This document shows, piece after piece, positions 26,442-34,528 of a DNA stretch of 39,118 nucleotides. The stretch is taken from positions 1 through 39,118 of IMG/VR virus record IMGVR_UViG_3300009285_004197. One strand, 5' to 3'. Position numbers and translations under genes: made by a program. Every line of letters begins with the position of its first letter. Positions within the stretch are counted from its first letter, which is position 1. Source of the stretch: a virus. Under the pieces are notes generated by a model, which saw only the letters and a list, made by a program, of their open reading frames with translations, made no database searches and was not told where the DNA came from.

Positions 26442-27311
26442 ATGTACATTCAACCTTATTTGCGCGCCCAAACTGACCTGCTGGCCGACATCCAGGCGGA
26501 CGGTTACACGACCGCGCTGGGCTGGTCAGCGCCGGAAGTGTATCGGGCCATGAACCGGACGTTGGCGGGTTGGCAGAAGCGCGTACTCATCCCGCGTCTA
26601 TACACCATCACCGGCGGCTGGGTGGCGGGCACGTACGCGTATAGTTTGCCTGCCTACGTGCGCCCGCCGATCACGCCACAACTGCTGCGGACACGCCCCT
26701 ACGACGAAGACTTGCCCACTACGGGGGACCAGACCTGGCAGGATTTGCCGGGCTGGATGGAGGAGCCGGAGGCGGACGGCGGCCTGACGTTGCGTGTGAC
26801 CATGTTGACCTATACGCAGGAGGGCAGGGTCATTTGGTATGCGCCCAACGGCAGACTGCCAACCGGGACCGCGCCCACCACCAACGCGGAGATCGACGCG
26901 GACGATACCAGCCTGACGATGGGCAGCGCCGTGGACTGCGAGGATACGGGTTGGGTGGACATGGACGATGAACGGCTGTTCTATGCGGGCAAGGGCGTGG
27001 CCTCGTCCGTCACTACGTTGAGCAACCTGGTCCGCGCCCAGAATGGGACCACGGCGGCCACCCACGTGTCCGGCAGCAGCGTCGTGTGGGGTGTAGCCGT
27101 AGACGACCTGGGACTGTACGAACAACTAGCCAACCAGACCAAGGCGTATCTGCATCAGCAAATGCTCATCAACACCAGCGCCCATGAGACGGGGCGACAC
27201 GAACGGCTCATGCAGTACTACCAGAACGAGGCGGACAAGTTCTGGGTGGGCTACGCCTCGCAGCGGCCCAGTCCGCGCATGGTGCTGGACCGCCGCTTCC
27301 TGCTGAGGTGA
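26442..27311 (+). CDS. Head-tail adaptor protein, SU10/gp11-like
   Basis: The 289-residue protein begins with helices (LRAQTDLLADIQADGY, then EVYRAMNRTLAGWQ) typical of podovirus adaptors that join portal to nozzle. A beta insert near 145-215 ends LVRAQNGTTAATH, and the C-terminal helices (YEQLANQTKAYLHQQM) follow. The insert has the same layout as the one in the capsid protein. It sits directly upstream of the metallopeptidase-like and nozzle genes. GAGGTGA precedes ATG 26442. Confidence 0.65.
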   Translation: MYIQPYLRAQTDLLADIQADGYTTALGWSAPEVYRAMNRTLAGWQKRVLIPRLYTITGGWVAGTYAYSLPAYVRPPITPQLLRTRPYDEDLPTTGDQTWQDLPGWMEEPEADGGLTLRVTMLTYTQEGRVIWYAPNGRLPTGTAPTTNAEIDADDTSLTMGSAVDCEDTGWVDMDDERLFYAGKGVASSVTTLSNLVRAQNGTTAATHVSGSSVVWGVAVDDLGLYEQLANQTKAYLHQQMLINTSAHETGRHERLMQYYQNEADKFWVGYASQRPSPRMVLDRRFLLR

Positions 27312-27312
27312 C

Positions 27313-27705
27313 ATGGACGATCTCAAAGAACTATTTTCCGTATGGATTCCACGTTTGGGGCTGGGCTGGTGGGACATCAATATCCGATACTATGATGACC
27401 CTGAAGAAGTGCTCCAAAGGTTTGGTTCAACCGATGCCGCAGATCATCTCGTTGCCGCCAGGACATACACGCATTGGATGTACGGCAAGGCCACGATTGA
27501 TGTCAACCTTCACGCGATGCGAGAGCTGACCCGCGACGAACTGAAAACTATCGTAGTCCATGAGCTTTGCCACATCTTGGTCAACGAAATGCGCGAGGGT
27601 GAACTACACCACGAGGAGCGTGTTGTCACGGGTCTGACCAAAGCGTTTCTCTGGGCGGTCGAATCGGCTCTAAACGACAACCGTGATAGGAAGGGCGAGT
27701 CGTAA
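27313..27705 (+). CDS. Putative zinc metallopeptidase (HExxH)
   Basis: The 130-residue protein contains VVHELCHILV (HELCH at 83-87) and a downstream HHEERVV with Glu101/Glu102 able to be the third zinc ligand, as in small gluzincin-like phage peptidases. No signal peptide is seen. Proteins of this kind recur in phage structural clusters with unknown substrate; virion protein processing or peptidoglycan peptide cleavage are both possible. Confidence 0.65.
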   Translation: MDDLKELFSVWIPRLGLGWWDINIRYYDDPEEVLQRFGSTDAADHLVAARTYTHWMYGKATIDVNLHAMRELTRDELKTIVVHELCHILVNEMREGELHHEERVVTGLTKAFLWAVESALNDNRDRKGES

Positions 27706-27708
27706 GCA

Positions 27709-30030
27709 ATGTCCACGATCCAGTTGGGTGCGCCTGGTGCGCTGCGTAAATACCCGGTTAAGGCGCGGGGCGACGGCCTATTGTGGGGGCGAGGCCCCGC
27801 GCAACCGTTCTCGGCTAAGGTCAACACGTCTAATCCATACGACGAAGTGGACATCTGGAACGAGTGGGTACAGACCGACTGGCAGCCGGGCGTGGGGCGC
27901 GTCGTCCCGGAGGAGGGCGGTTTTCTGTTCGGCGAGACGGACAGCCGCGTGCCCAAGCAGTTGATCCTGCCGCCGCTCTTGTGCCAGACCGACCAGCGCA
28001 CGGTCAACGGGACGCCCGCCGACTGTCGCTATATGCCGGAAACGATGGCCGGCAACGAAGTCACGGTGGGGCCGAGTGCCGCCGTGCGGCGGATTGCGGT
28101 CCAGTTCACGACGCCCGCCTTTGTTGATCTAGAGAGCGCCGAGTTTCTTACCAAACAGGGCTTCTTTTTCTACGGCAAGGTCCCCAACGGCGTCGAGGTA
28201 CGCATCGCCGTTTACAGCAACAGCGCAGGCGCACCCAACGCCAGCGTCGTCGCGGACACCTTTACGGCCTACGAGACGGCCCCGACCTACTACTGGTGGG
28301 GTGTGCAACTTGCCAGTGCGAGTCTGGCGGAGAGCACCACCTACTGGATGATCGTCGAAGTCGTCACCGCGGGCGAAACGATCTCGGTGGCGACCGGAAA
28401 CAGCGGCTACACGGTGGCGTCGCAGACCTACAACGGCACGACCTGGGCGGCGCTGACCGGCAAGTACCTCTGCTACACAACGGACATTCACACGACCAAC
28501 ATCGGAGGCTTTACGGCGGGAGGTTCGGCGGCGGGCAGCATCATCCGACGGTTTAACGATGCGCTCTATTTTGCGCGCGGGAGTTGGGTCTGGAAATATA
28601 ATACGACCAATAGTGCGTGGGAATATACCAGCGCCATTGCCGGTGGCGACAACATCATCAGCGCCGAAGTGTTTGGACCGCGTCTTTACTTGGGAACGAA
28701 CACCGGCAACTACGGTTATCTTGACACACTTGACGCCATCACGTCCATCGGCAGCGGGGCGCACATCCTGCTCGAATACCAGGGGTTGCTCTATCGCGTA
28801 GATGAGTACGAGTTATATTACTCCGCCAACCCGGACGGCGGTTGGACGGGACCGTATGCCGTGGGTAGTTCGGCGTTTCGCATCACGGGGATGGCCGGGC
28901 TGGGCGACTCGCTGTATCTCGCCAACGCCAAGGCGTTGTACCGTTTTGCGCCCGGCGACGTGGTGGAAGAGGTCTTGCGGTGGGGGGCGGAGGACGACGC
29001 CAATGGGTTGGGGATGTTGACCTGGAAGGGCAGCATCTATATCCCGCTGGCCGACCGCATCATGCAGATGACAGCCGACGGACAGATTCAGGACGTTTGG
29101 ATTAGCACCGAAGGGGACCTGCCATACGAACGGTTGGGTCGCATCGACTTTCTTTTCGGTAGCAACAACTGGCTCTTGAACTATATCAATTCGCGCGGCC
29201 TTGTGCCGCGTCCGATGGTGCTGGCCTACCAAGAGGAGGGCTGGCACACGCTGGCGACGTTGCCCAACGAACCGAACCCCGTCACCACCGAAAGCAACTT
29301 GGTCACTTACTACGACCGCGGCACGGGCAGGCTCTGGATCGCCTGTAGTGTGCTAGGACCCATGTACATAGACCTGCCTGACTACGCTATCAACCCCTAC
29401 AACGACACCGCCAGCCGCTACATGCCCTATGCGTGGGTGGAGTGGGACAAGTTCTTCGGCGGGCAAATCTTGCTCAACAAGGACTTCGAGAGCGTCATCA
29501 TCAGCGGCGACGGGCTGGACGCGACCGGCTATATCCAGGTCTACTGGCAGGACGAGGGCAGCACGGATTGGGAACTACACGGCACGATAGACAGCGACGG
29601 CAAGGAACTGCGCTGGACGGACTATGCTACGCGTCCGGCGGGCAAGTGGGTCAAACTGGGGCTGCTGCTGGTCAGCACGGACGGGACAGCGACGCCGCGC
29701 GTGCGTGCGGTGGTGGTCAAGTTCCTGCCCATGGTCAACGACCGCTTCCGCGACACCATAACCTTGACGCTGGCGGACTACATTACCTTCCCGGACGGCA
29801 CGCAGAGCACCTACACGCGGGCGCAACAGTGGTCACACCTGGACAGCATGATCCGGCGCGTCATTCCGTTTATCTACCAGGACCCATTGGGCGACCAGTA
29901 CGAGGTCAAGGTCGTTGACTGGAGCTGCAACGTGCCCCTCTACAACACGGACACCGGCTCCGGTGTGGTCCGAGAGCAGGAAGTAGTCCTGGTGCTGGAG
30001 CAGACGCCCAATGCCGGATACACGCCTTAA
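27709..30030 (+). CDS. Tail nozzle / tail tubular protein B-like, beta-propeller
   Basis: The 773-residue protein begins with GAPGALRKYPVKARGDGLLWG and is then largely beta-structured. An early carbohydrate-binding-like domain (about 110-250) precedes repeated propeller-blade-like segments (RFNDALYFARGSWVWKYN, DSLYLANAKALYRF, GSIYIPLADRIMQM). A C-terminal domain with VKFLPMVND and QEVVLVLEQTP completes it. This is the architecture of podovirus nozzle proteins (gp12 of T7, gp10 of P22 class), which close the DNA channel below the adaptor. Its end overlaps the next gene by 20 bases. Confidence 0.7.
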   Translation: MSTIQLGAPGALRKYPVKARGDGLLWGRGPAQPFSAKVNTSNPYDEVDIWNEWVQTDWQPGVGRVVPEEGGFLFGETDSRVPKQLILPPLLCQTDQRTVNGTPADCRYMPETMAGNEVTVGPSAAVRRIAVQFTTPAFVDLESAEFLTKQGFFFYGKVPNGVEVRIAVYSNSAGAPNASVVADTFTAYETAPTYYWWGVQLASASLAESTTYWMIVEVVTAGETISVATGNSGYTVASQTYNGTTWAALTGKYLCYTTDIHTTNIGGFTAGGSAAGSIIRRFNDALYFARGSWVWKYNTTNSAWEYTSAIAGGDNIISAEVFGPRLYLGTNTGNYGYLDTLDAITSIGSGAHILLEYQGLLYRVDEYELYYSANPDGGWTGPYAVGSSAFRITGMAGLGDSLYLANAKALYRFAPGDVVEEVLRWGAEDDANGLGMLTWKGSIYIPLADRIMQMTADGQIQDVWISTEGDLPYERLGRIDFLFGSNNWLLNYINSRGLVPRPMVLAYQEEGWHTLATLPNEPNPVTTESNLVTYYDRGTGRLWIACSVLGPMYIDLPDYAINPYNDTASRYMPYAWVEWDKFFGGQILLNKDFESVIISGDGLDATGYIQVYWQDEGSTDWELHGTIDSDGKELRWTDYATRPAGKWVKLGLLLVSTDGTATPRVRAVVVKFLPMVNDRFRDTITLTLADYITFPDGTQSTYTRAQQWSHLDSMIRRVIPFIYQDPLGDQYEVKVVDWSCNVPLYNTDTGSGVVREQEVVLVLEQTPNAGYTP

Positions 30031-30583
30031 ACCCCTCGCCAAACCTAAAGCCCTGAAGCGGCTGCCCGGATTGGGCAGGCGGGAAAAGCTGCCGCCGCTA
30101 CCCAACTTGGGTGGTGAGCCAAGTACAGTCACGCTCACGGACGACGCGTTGCAGCGTCTGACGAACCAGTTGGGTGATGAGGCGTTGGCGAAGCGCGTGT
30201 TGAAATTGCAGGAGAAATGGCCGCAGGGGACCGTGCCGGAGATGATCGTCATGGACTTCCTGGAACGGAGACGGGTTAAGTACGAGTACCAGGTATGGCT
30301 GCTGGGCGGTCGCGTCCTCAAGGGAGGCCAGGTCGTGGACTTCGTGGTGGACCTGGGCATTGGCGTTATGATCGTCGAAGTGGAAGGAAACTACTGGCAC
30401 ACCCGTCCCGGCAAGGCGCAGTTGGACGAAGGGCAAAAGATGGCGCTGTTGGGGCTGATGGTATGGGGAAAGAAGGTTCGCGGTGTGGTCGAGGTGTGGG
30501 AAAGCCGGATTGCAACCGACAACCGGACCCGTCGCGACCAGGCGCTCAACGCAATGTTGCAGGGCAAAGGGTTAGGAGTCTGA
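30011..30583 (+). CDS. PD-(D/E)XK nuclease-like protein (Vsr/DUF559-like)
   Basis: The 190-residue protein has a basic N-terminus and then a restriction-endonuclease fold signature: TVPEMIVMDFLERRRVKYEY (Glu77), GGQVVDFVVD (Asp110 in VDF), IVEVEGNYWH (Glu123, Glu125, His130) and a following long helix. The order matches Vsr and DUF559 proteins. It starts inside the nozzle gene and is coupled (TGATG) to the fibre gene, a rare location for such a nuclease. It may be virion-carried, a repair or homing enzyme, or an anti-host nuclease. Confidence 0.6.
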   Translation: MPDTRLKPLAKPKALKRLPGLGRREKLPPLPNLGGEPSTVTLTDDALQRLTNQLGDEALAKRVLKLQEKWPQGTVPEMIVMDFLERRRVKYEYQVWLLGGRVLKGGQVVDFVVDLGIGVMIVEVEGNYWHTRPGKAQLDEGQKMALLGLMVWGKKVRGVVEVWESRIATDNRTRRDQALNAMLQGKGLGV

Positions 30584-31611
30584 TGCTCACCGCCAACGAT
30601 CTCAAACAGGTCATGCGGTCAGTAGCGACATGGACCGAACGCTACTTCTGGCGGAAGAACTCGCACGTGCGGGTCAGCGCGGGGTCTGTGCATCGTTCGC
30701 TGCCGATTGTTCTGGACGACGACGGCAAGGTGGATGCGAGTATGCTGGACTCAGCGGACATCGCTGCTGCCATCCACGCCGCCACGCTGGACGCCGTGCC
30801 GCTAGACGCCGACGAAGTGCCGGGCCTGGATTCATCGGCTTCATTTGCATTGTTGAGATGGACGTGGACTGATATCAAGGCATTTCTCAAGACGTACTTC
30901 GACACGCTGTATAACCTGTACGTCCACCCCAACCATACGGGCGACGTGACCAGCATAGCGGATGGGGCGACCACCATTGCTGCTGATGCCGTGACCTATG
31001 CCAAGATGCAGAATGTTTCGGCCACAGACAAAGTGCTCGGACGTGCTACCGCTGGAGCGGGCGATGTGGAAGAAATCGCCATGACTGCGGCGGGGCGGGC
31101 GTTAGTAGATGACGCCGATGCCGCAACGCAACGTGCGACATTGGGGCTGGGCACGATAGCCACCGCTGCCACAGGCGATTATATTCCGGCTAATGGCGCT
31201 ACTGCCGTTACCGGCGACGCCAACCTCAACCGCGCTCAACTCGACATTGCCGACATCACCAGCACCCAAACCCTCACCGTAGACACCGAATACACCGGCG
31301 ACGCCAACCTGCGTAACTTCGTCACTACTCTCGACCTCACCCTCACCCGCAATGGCAACAGTGCCATTTACGTTCTCGTCCACGCCATTTTCTATTGGCG
31401 GCACAACGGCGCAGATGCTACCGTGCTCACCGCCTACGATCTCAGCTATCATGCCAATAGCTCTCAGGTGGTTAGCCTAGCTACCACCACCGACGGTGTG
31501 CGCCTCACTGTCACCGGCCCCCACAGCAACACCTGCAACGAAAACGCCGTCCAAATCGCAACCTTCGGCTCCGATTCCCAACAAATTTCACACACGGTGA
31601 CTATCACATGA
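30583..31611 (+). CDS. Tail fibre protein
   Basis: The 342-residue protein starts at ATG 30583, one base inside the previous stop. The N-terminus contains WTERYFWRKNSHVRVSAGS and LDDDGKVDASMLDSADIAA, and a Trp-rich attachment region. Residues about 115-200 carry fibre-type repeats (HTGDVTSIADG, AVTYAKMQNVSATDKVLGR, RATLGLGTIA) common in phage tail fibres. The C-terminal 120 residues form a Thr-rich beta domain, likely the receptor-binding tip. Confidence 0.75.
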   Translation: MLTANDLKQVMRSVATWTERYFWRKNSHVRVSAGSVHRSLPIVLDDDGKVDASMLDSADIAAAIHAATLDAVPLDADEVPGLDSSASFALLRWTWTDIKAFLKTYFDTLYNLYVHPNHTGDVTSIADGATTIAADAVTYAKMQNVSATDKVLGRATAGAGDVEEIAMTAAGRALVDDADAATQRATLGLGTIATAATGDYIPANGATAVTGDANLNRAQLDIADITSTQTLTVDTEYTGDANLRNFVTTLDLTLTRNGNSAIYVLVHAIFYWRHNGADATVLTAYDLSYHANSSQVVSLATTTDGVRLTVTGPHSNTCNENAVQIATFGSDSQQISHTVTIT

Positions 31612-32048
31612 CCAGAATCATTGAAGAAGGTGAAGTTCGCATCCAGGGCGCAGAGGCGACCGACGGCATCTTGGGATTATACTCAGACCAGGGAGACGAT
31701 GACGCTGACAAATGGAGAATTACTAAATACGCATCAACAGAAAATCTCAATTTCGAATACTGGGATGGAACGACATGGCAGACTGCTTTTGCTCTCGTGA
31801 GAGAAGGAAATGTTAATCAAACTCTTTTATTTCCAAGTCTGTATATACGGCAACTAATATCTGCACCGACTTTCACGAAGCCTGTTTTACAGCTAGAGCA
31901 AACAGATTTATCGGAGGAATTTATTGAATTTGATGCCACTGTCGCGGCGGGTAATCCGATCCAGACGGCCGCCGTAGGGACGTACTACGGCAAGATTCGG
32001 GTATCGGTAAATGGAACGTTTAAGTACATAGCACTCTATAATACGTAG
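31608..32048 (+). CDS. Second fibre or fibre-tip protein
   Basis: The 146-residue protein is coupled by ATGA to the fibre gene. It is beta-rich (GLYSDQGDDDADKWRI, NLNFEYWDGTTWQTAF), with a C-terminal YYGKIRVSVNGTFKYIALYN typical of fibre ends. GC falls to roughly 45% in 31700-31930, below the neighbouring genes, as expected for a frequently exchanged receptor-binding gene. It ends the clear late operon. Confidence 0.6.
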   Translation: MTRIIEEGEVRIQGAEATDGILGLYSDQGDDDADKWRITKYASTENLNFEYWDGTTWQTAFALVREGNVNQTLLFPSLYIRQLISAPTFTKPVLQLEQTDLSEEFIEFDATVAAGNPIQTAAVGTYYGKIRVSVNGTFKYIALYNT

Positions 32049-32054
32049 GCTGTA

Positions 32055-32147
32055 GTGACCGTGCGGGCGTGGGTGGTGGCGACGGAGCGCACGCGCGGCG
32101 AGATTGTGGCGCTGGCGGCAGGCGAGGGGTATTTCACGATTGAATAA
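32055..32147 (+). CDS. Possible 30-aa peptide, doubtful
   Basis: GTG 32055 opens 30 codons (VRAWVVATERTRGEIVALAA and so on) ending at TAA 32145-32147, seven bases after the fibre-tip gene. It overlaps the end of the convergent leftward gene by 14 bases. High GC and sensible codons, but too short to judge; it may be a gene fragment. Confidence 0.25.
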   Translation: MTVRAWVVATERTRGEIVALAAGEGYFTIE

Positions 32148-32379
32148 TGTCTGTCATGTCATTCACCTCTCTAATACGTCCCAGCGCCGCCAGCATTGCC
32201 GCGGCCACTTGCACGGCAGTATAATCCCCGGACGGTTTGCAGCGGGCATGTTCACGCCACCGTTTGCGATAGCCGGGTTTAATCTCGATAATGGTAGGTT
32301 CGTTACGCTTGAGCCGGTACTGTGCGCCGCTTGTCAGCGCGTTTGCTTGTCGTGCCACCTTTTTGTTCCTTTCGTTCAA
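32134..32379 (-). CDS. Small basic protein, last gene of the leftward operon
   Basis: An 81-residue frame starts at TTG 32379 behind a GGGGGG run. The first half is Lys/Arg-rich (NERNKKVARQANAL, KPGYRKRWREHARC) and the second helical (YTAVQVAAAMLAALGRI). The frame is open further upstream, but that extension overlaps the Cys-rich gene and looks non-coding. Function is unknown. Confidence 0.45.
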   Translation of the reverse strand: MNERNKKVARQANALTSGAQYRLKRNEPTIIEIKPGYRKRWREHARCKPSGDYTAVQVAAAMLAALGRIREVNDMTDIIQS

Positions 32380-32389
32380 TGTACCCCCC

Positions 32390-32704
32390 TCATTTCGCCC
32401 CACGCGGCGTCTCAATGATGCGGGTCGTGTAAGGTCTGCGTCCCCGTGGCCCGCGCTTGGCGCGCAGCGCGTCATGGCGAATGGACCACACCAGTCTGAA
32501 TAAGTTGCCATCCCAGCCGCTGCGTGTTGGGCGACGTTGGGGTGGAGCGGGCCGTCTGACCTGTTCATGGCATGAGCAATCCTCGAACTGGCAGGTGTGG
32601 ATGACATGCCCTCCGGCCCAGTGGCAGCATGGATTTCCGCCACTACATTTCTGCTTACATGGCACGCGCGTCATGTTATATTGATCTTCGGCGAAATTGG
32701 GCAT
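32390..32704 (-). CDS. Cys/His-rich small protein
   Basis: A 104-residue frame from ATG 32704, eight bases after the upstream stop. A cluster CKQKCSGGNPCCHWAGGHV then HTCQFEDCSCH provides many possible metal ligands, followed by an Arg/Pro-rich tail. The pattern suggests a zinc-binding protein. No strong ribosome site; AGGAG lies 17 bases away, so coupling or another start is possible. Confidence 0.5.
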   Translation of the reverse strand: MPNFAEDQYNMTRVPCKQKCSGGNPCCHWAGGHVIHTCQFEDCSCHEQVRRPAPPQRRPTRSGWDGNLFRLVWSIRHDALRAKRGPRGRRPYTTRIIETPRGAK

Positions 32705-32711
32705 TGTGTAA

Positions 32712-32954
32712 TCATGGCTGCATCTCCTGTTCCCATTCCATTTTGCGCGTTTCTTCCGGTCCCGGACAACTGCGAGGTGTAAGGCCATAACGCCATCCCT
32801 TGCGCGTCCGACCAATCATGTCCAGGTGCATGTCTGGCGTGTTGATGTAGTCGAGTCCCGCGACACGCTTTCGAGTTCGCACGCCGCCGCAGACGATGCA
32901 AAACGAAACGATGGTATCCATGAATGTCTCGCCTTCGTCCCATTGATGCCTCAT
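32712..32954 (-). CDS. Small protein with CxxC motif
   Basis: The 80-residue protein starts at ATG 32954, six bases after AAGGAG. SFCIVCGGVRTRKR gives one CxxC, then LDYINTPDMHLDMIGRTRKG and a charged end. The second start, ATG within GETFMDT, is in frame. Function is unknown. Confidence 0.6.
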   Translation of the reverse strand: MRHQWDEGETFMDTIVSFCIVCGGVRTRKRVAGLDYINTPDMHLDMIGRTRKGWRYGLTPRSCPGPEETRKMEWEQEMQP

Positions 32955-33145
32955 GGTAGTCTCCTTCCTTCCGATTTTCGTCTCGCTTCATCCCGGTGCA
33001 GACCGTGGATGCGCTGCGTCAACTCGGCGATCTGGTGTCGCAGTTCCAGCCGCTTGCCCGCGGCTTGCGGCATGTGGGTCAGGGCATCATGCTCGGCGTG
33101 CAGCTTGGCGATGTCGGCGCGCAGGGCGATCTCTTGGTCAGTCAT
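32951..33145 (-). CDS. Small helical coiled-coil protein
   Basis: A 64-residue, almost fully helical protein (EIALRADIAKLHAEHDAL, RLELRHQIAELTQRIHGL) starting at ATG 33145, which overlaps the upstream stop (ATGA). Its stop overlaps the next start. It could pair with the neighbouring helical protein. Function is unknown. Confidence 0.55.
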   Translation of the reverse strand: MTDQEIALRADIAKLHAEHDALTHMPQAAGKRLELRHQIAELTQRIHGLHRDEARRKSEGRRLP

Positions 33146-33345
33146 GCTGTGCCGGCGTTCACTGTCGGCGTGCGTGCGGCCAATAATGTTACCTGGTGAC
33201 GTAGCCGATTGCGCTCGCTGATAACATCCTGCAACACCGTCTCCTTGCGTCGGTTGCGTTCTGCCAGTGCCAGATACGCCAGGATGATTTGGTCCTTCGT
33301 CATTGCTCGTAGTCGCGGGGCGGTGAGTTGCTGGTCTGCGCTCAT
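33142..33345 (-). CDS. Small helical protein next to the helicase loader
   Basis: A 67-residue protein from ATG 33345 with GGAGG upstream, inside the end of the loader gene (ATGA). The sequence MTKDQIILAYLALAERNRRK followed by VISERNRLRHQVTLL is helical and coiled-coil-like. Part of the replication cluster by position; no family recognised. Confidence 0.55.
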   Translation of the reverse strand: MSADQQLTAPRLRAMTKDQIILAYLALAERNRRKETVLQDVISERNRLRHQVTLLAARTPTVNAGTA

Positions 33346-33683
33346 GCGGCCTCCAACAATCGCTTGCCTTCGCCCAACTGTCGCTGGTCGCGTTGCCGCC
33401 ACACCTCATCGCAGCCAATCGCAATGCCGCGCAGACTGTCGGGACAGTACGCCCGCTTGCGTTCCTCTGCCGTCATCTCTATGCCAAGCTCATTACGCAT
33501 CTGCCTGAGTTCTGCCACCGTGGGCAAAAACTTGGACGTTGTAATTGCCTGGTCTACCATTTCCTGCAACTGGTCAACAGGGATGGATACCAGCGCCCGC
33601 TCATACACCGCTATCGTCTGGAGCGACATTCCCGCGCTGGGATAGGCCGCGGCCAATTGCTGCAAAACGCCGGTCGTGTCCAC
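33342..33683 (-). CDS. Probable helicase loader / replisome organiser (G39P-like)
   Basis: The 113-residue protein has the pattern LQQLAAAYPSAG, then TIAVYERALVSIP, then LQEMVDQAITTSKFLPTVAEL. It resembles the N-terminal helical domain of phage helicase loaders and inhibitors such as SPP1 G39P. The C-terminal half is charged, with two Cys. GTG 33683 overlaps the initiator stop (TAGTG), so both are made together, as expected for an initiator and loader pair that brings the host helicase to the origin. Confidence 0.55.
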   Translation of the reverse strand: MDTTGVLQQLAAAYPSAGMSLQTIAVYERALVSIPVDQLQEMVDQAITTSKFLPTVAELRQMRNELGIEMTAEERKRAYCPDSLRGIAIGCDEVWRQRDQRQLGEGKRLLEAA

Positions 33684-34525
33684 TAGATGCTCCCCGCGGC
33701 CTTGAGCCGCCGAAATTCGTCGAAGTTCGCCATAGTCTGTTCGCTCTTGGATAATGGCCTGCCATTATTGCGTGGAATGGGCATATCCATCGGAACGGCT
33801 GCGCGCAGCTTGCCGATCTCATTGCGAAGCACATTGAGAGTAGGCCGCTGGTTCTTCTCAGTCCAACGGAAGTCTTGAAACCACACCTCAGTCATAAATC
33901 GCCGCACATCATCCGAACCGTACTCGGCTTTCTTTAGGATGCCGATAACTTGCGCCACGCGTCCGGTGGCATCCTTCGTCAAGGTCTTGTAATCCCAGCC
34001 GATAACTTCACAAATGGCGGCGAAAAATTCCTGTTGGGGAGTCGGGTCGGGCTGCGGCGTAGCCGCAACATTCTCTGGTTTCCCTTCCGGTTCTCTATCC
34101 GGTTCTTTCTGATCCGGTTCTTCTATATATGCGGACAGGATGTCTACCCTGTTGGTGACAGGATGTCTACCCTGTTCGGTCAGGATGTCTACCCTGTGGT
34201 AGTCAGGATGTCTACCCTGTGCATCTACAGGGTAGACATCCTGACTACCCTGTTCGGCGCATTTGGGTGCAAGTAATATCCTGTAGTATGACGGTGAGTG
34301 ATACTGCGGACGCGTGGCAATCTCAATCTCGCCCATCTCGACCAACTCGATAATCGCCCGCGTGACCGTGCGCTCCGACAACCCACATTCAACGGCGATA
34401 CGCTCATGTCCAGGCCAGGCGATACCGTCATCATCGGCATAGTCCGACAACAGCATCATCACGGCGCGGGCGCTCCGCTTGGCTCGGCTATGTTGGCGCA
34501 CGATGTCACGATAGCGTCTACCCAT
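33683..34525 (-). CDS. Replication initiator, lambda O-like, with iterons in its gene
   Basis: The 280-residue protein has an N-terminal winged helix (AVMMLLSDYADDDGIAWPG, LSERTVTRAIIELVEMGEI; HTH_36-like, residues 20-85). A linker follows whose sequence is dictated by DNA repeats (QGRHPDYHRVDILTEQGRHP). The C-terminal helical domain (FFAAICEVIGWDYKTL, RRFMTEVWFQDFRWTEK) is plausible for recruiting the loader and helicase. The layout matches phage lambda O: DNA-binding domain, origin repeats in the middle of the gene, interaction domain at the end. There is no phage polymerase, so host replication enzymes are presumably recruited. Confidence 0.7.
   Translation of the reverse strand: MGRRYRDIVRQHSRAKRSARAVMMLLSDYADDDGIAWPGHERIAVECGLSERTVTRAIIELVEMGEIEIATRPQYHSPSYYRILLAPKCAEQGSQDVYPVDAQGRHPDYHRVDILTEQGRHPVTNRVDILSAYIEEPDQKEPDREPEGKPENVAATPQPDPTPQQEFFAAICEVIGWDYKTLTKDATGRVAQVIGILKKAEYGSDDVRRFMTEVWFQDFRWTEKNQRPTLNVLRNEIGKLRAAVPMDMPIPRNNGRPLSKSEQTMANFDEFRRLKAAGSI
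34086..34253 (-). repeat. ori: Iteron array, probable origin of replication
   Basis: The 17-bp sequence caggatgtctaccctgt occurs exactly at 34136-34152, 34159-34175, 34181-34197 and 34204-34220, and inverted at 34227-34243. A half-copy taccctgt is at 34246-34253. Starts are 22 or 23 bp apart, two helical turns, which changes the reading frame between copies, so selection acts on DNA. Next to it are three tccggttct repeats (34086, 34098, 34113) and a TTCTATATAT stretch that could melt first. Confidence 0.75.
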
Positions 34526-34528
34526 TTG

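Noticed and set aside
32671-32991. Alternative minus-strand frame overlapping the CxxC and Cys-rich genes
   Set aside because: It is rich in Arg and His, and the competing frame at 32712-32954 has a well-placed AAGGAG and more normal composition.
34136-34243. CRISPR array
   Set aside because: Repeats are 17 bp with only 5-7 bp between them, one is inverted, and they lie in a coding gene; spacing fits iterons.
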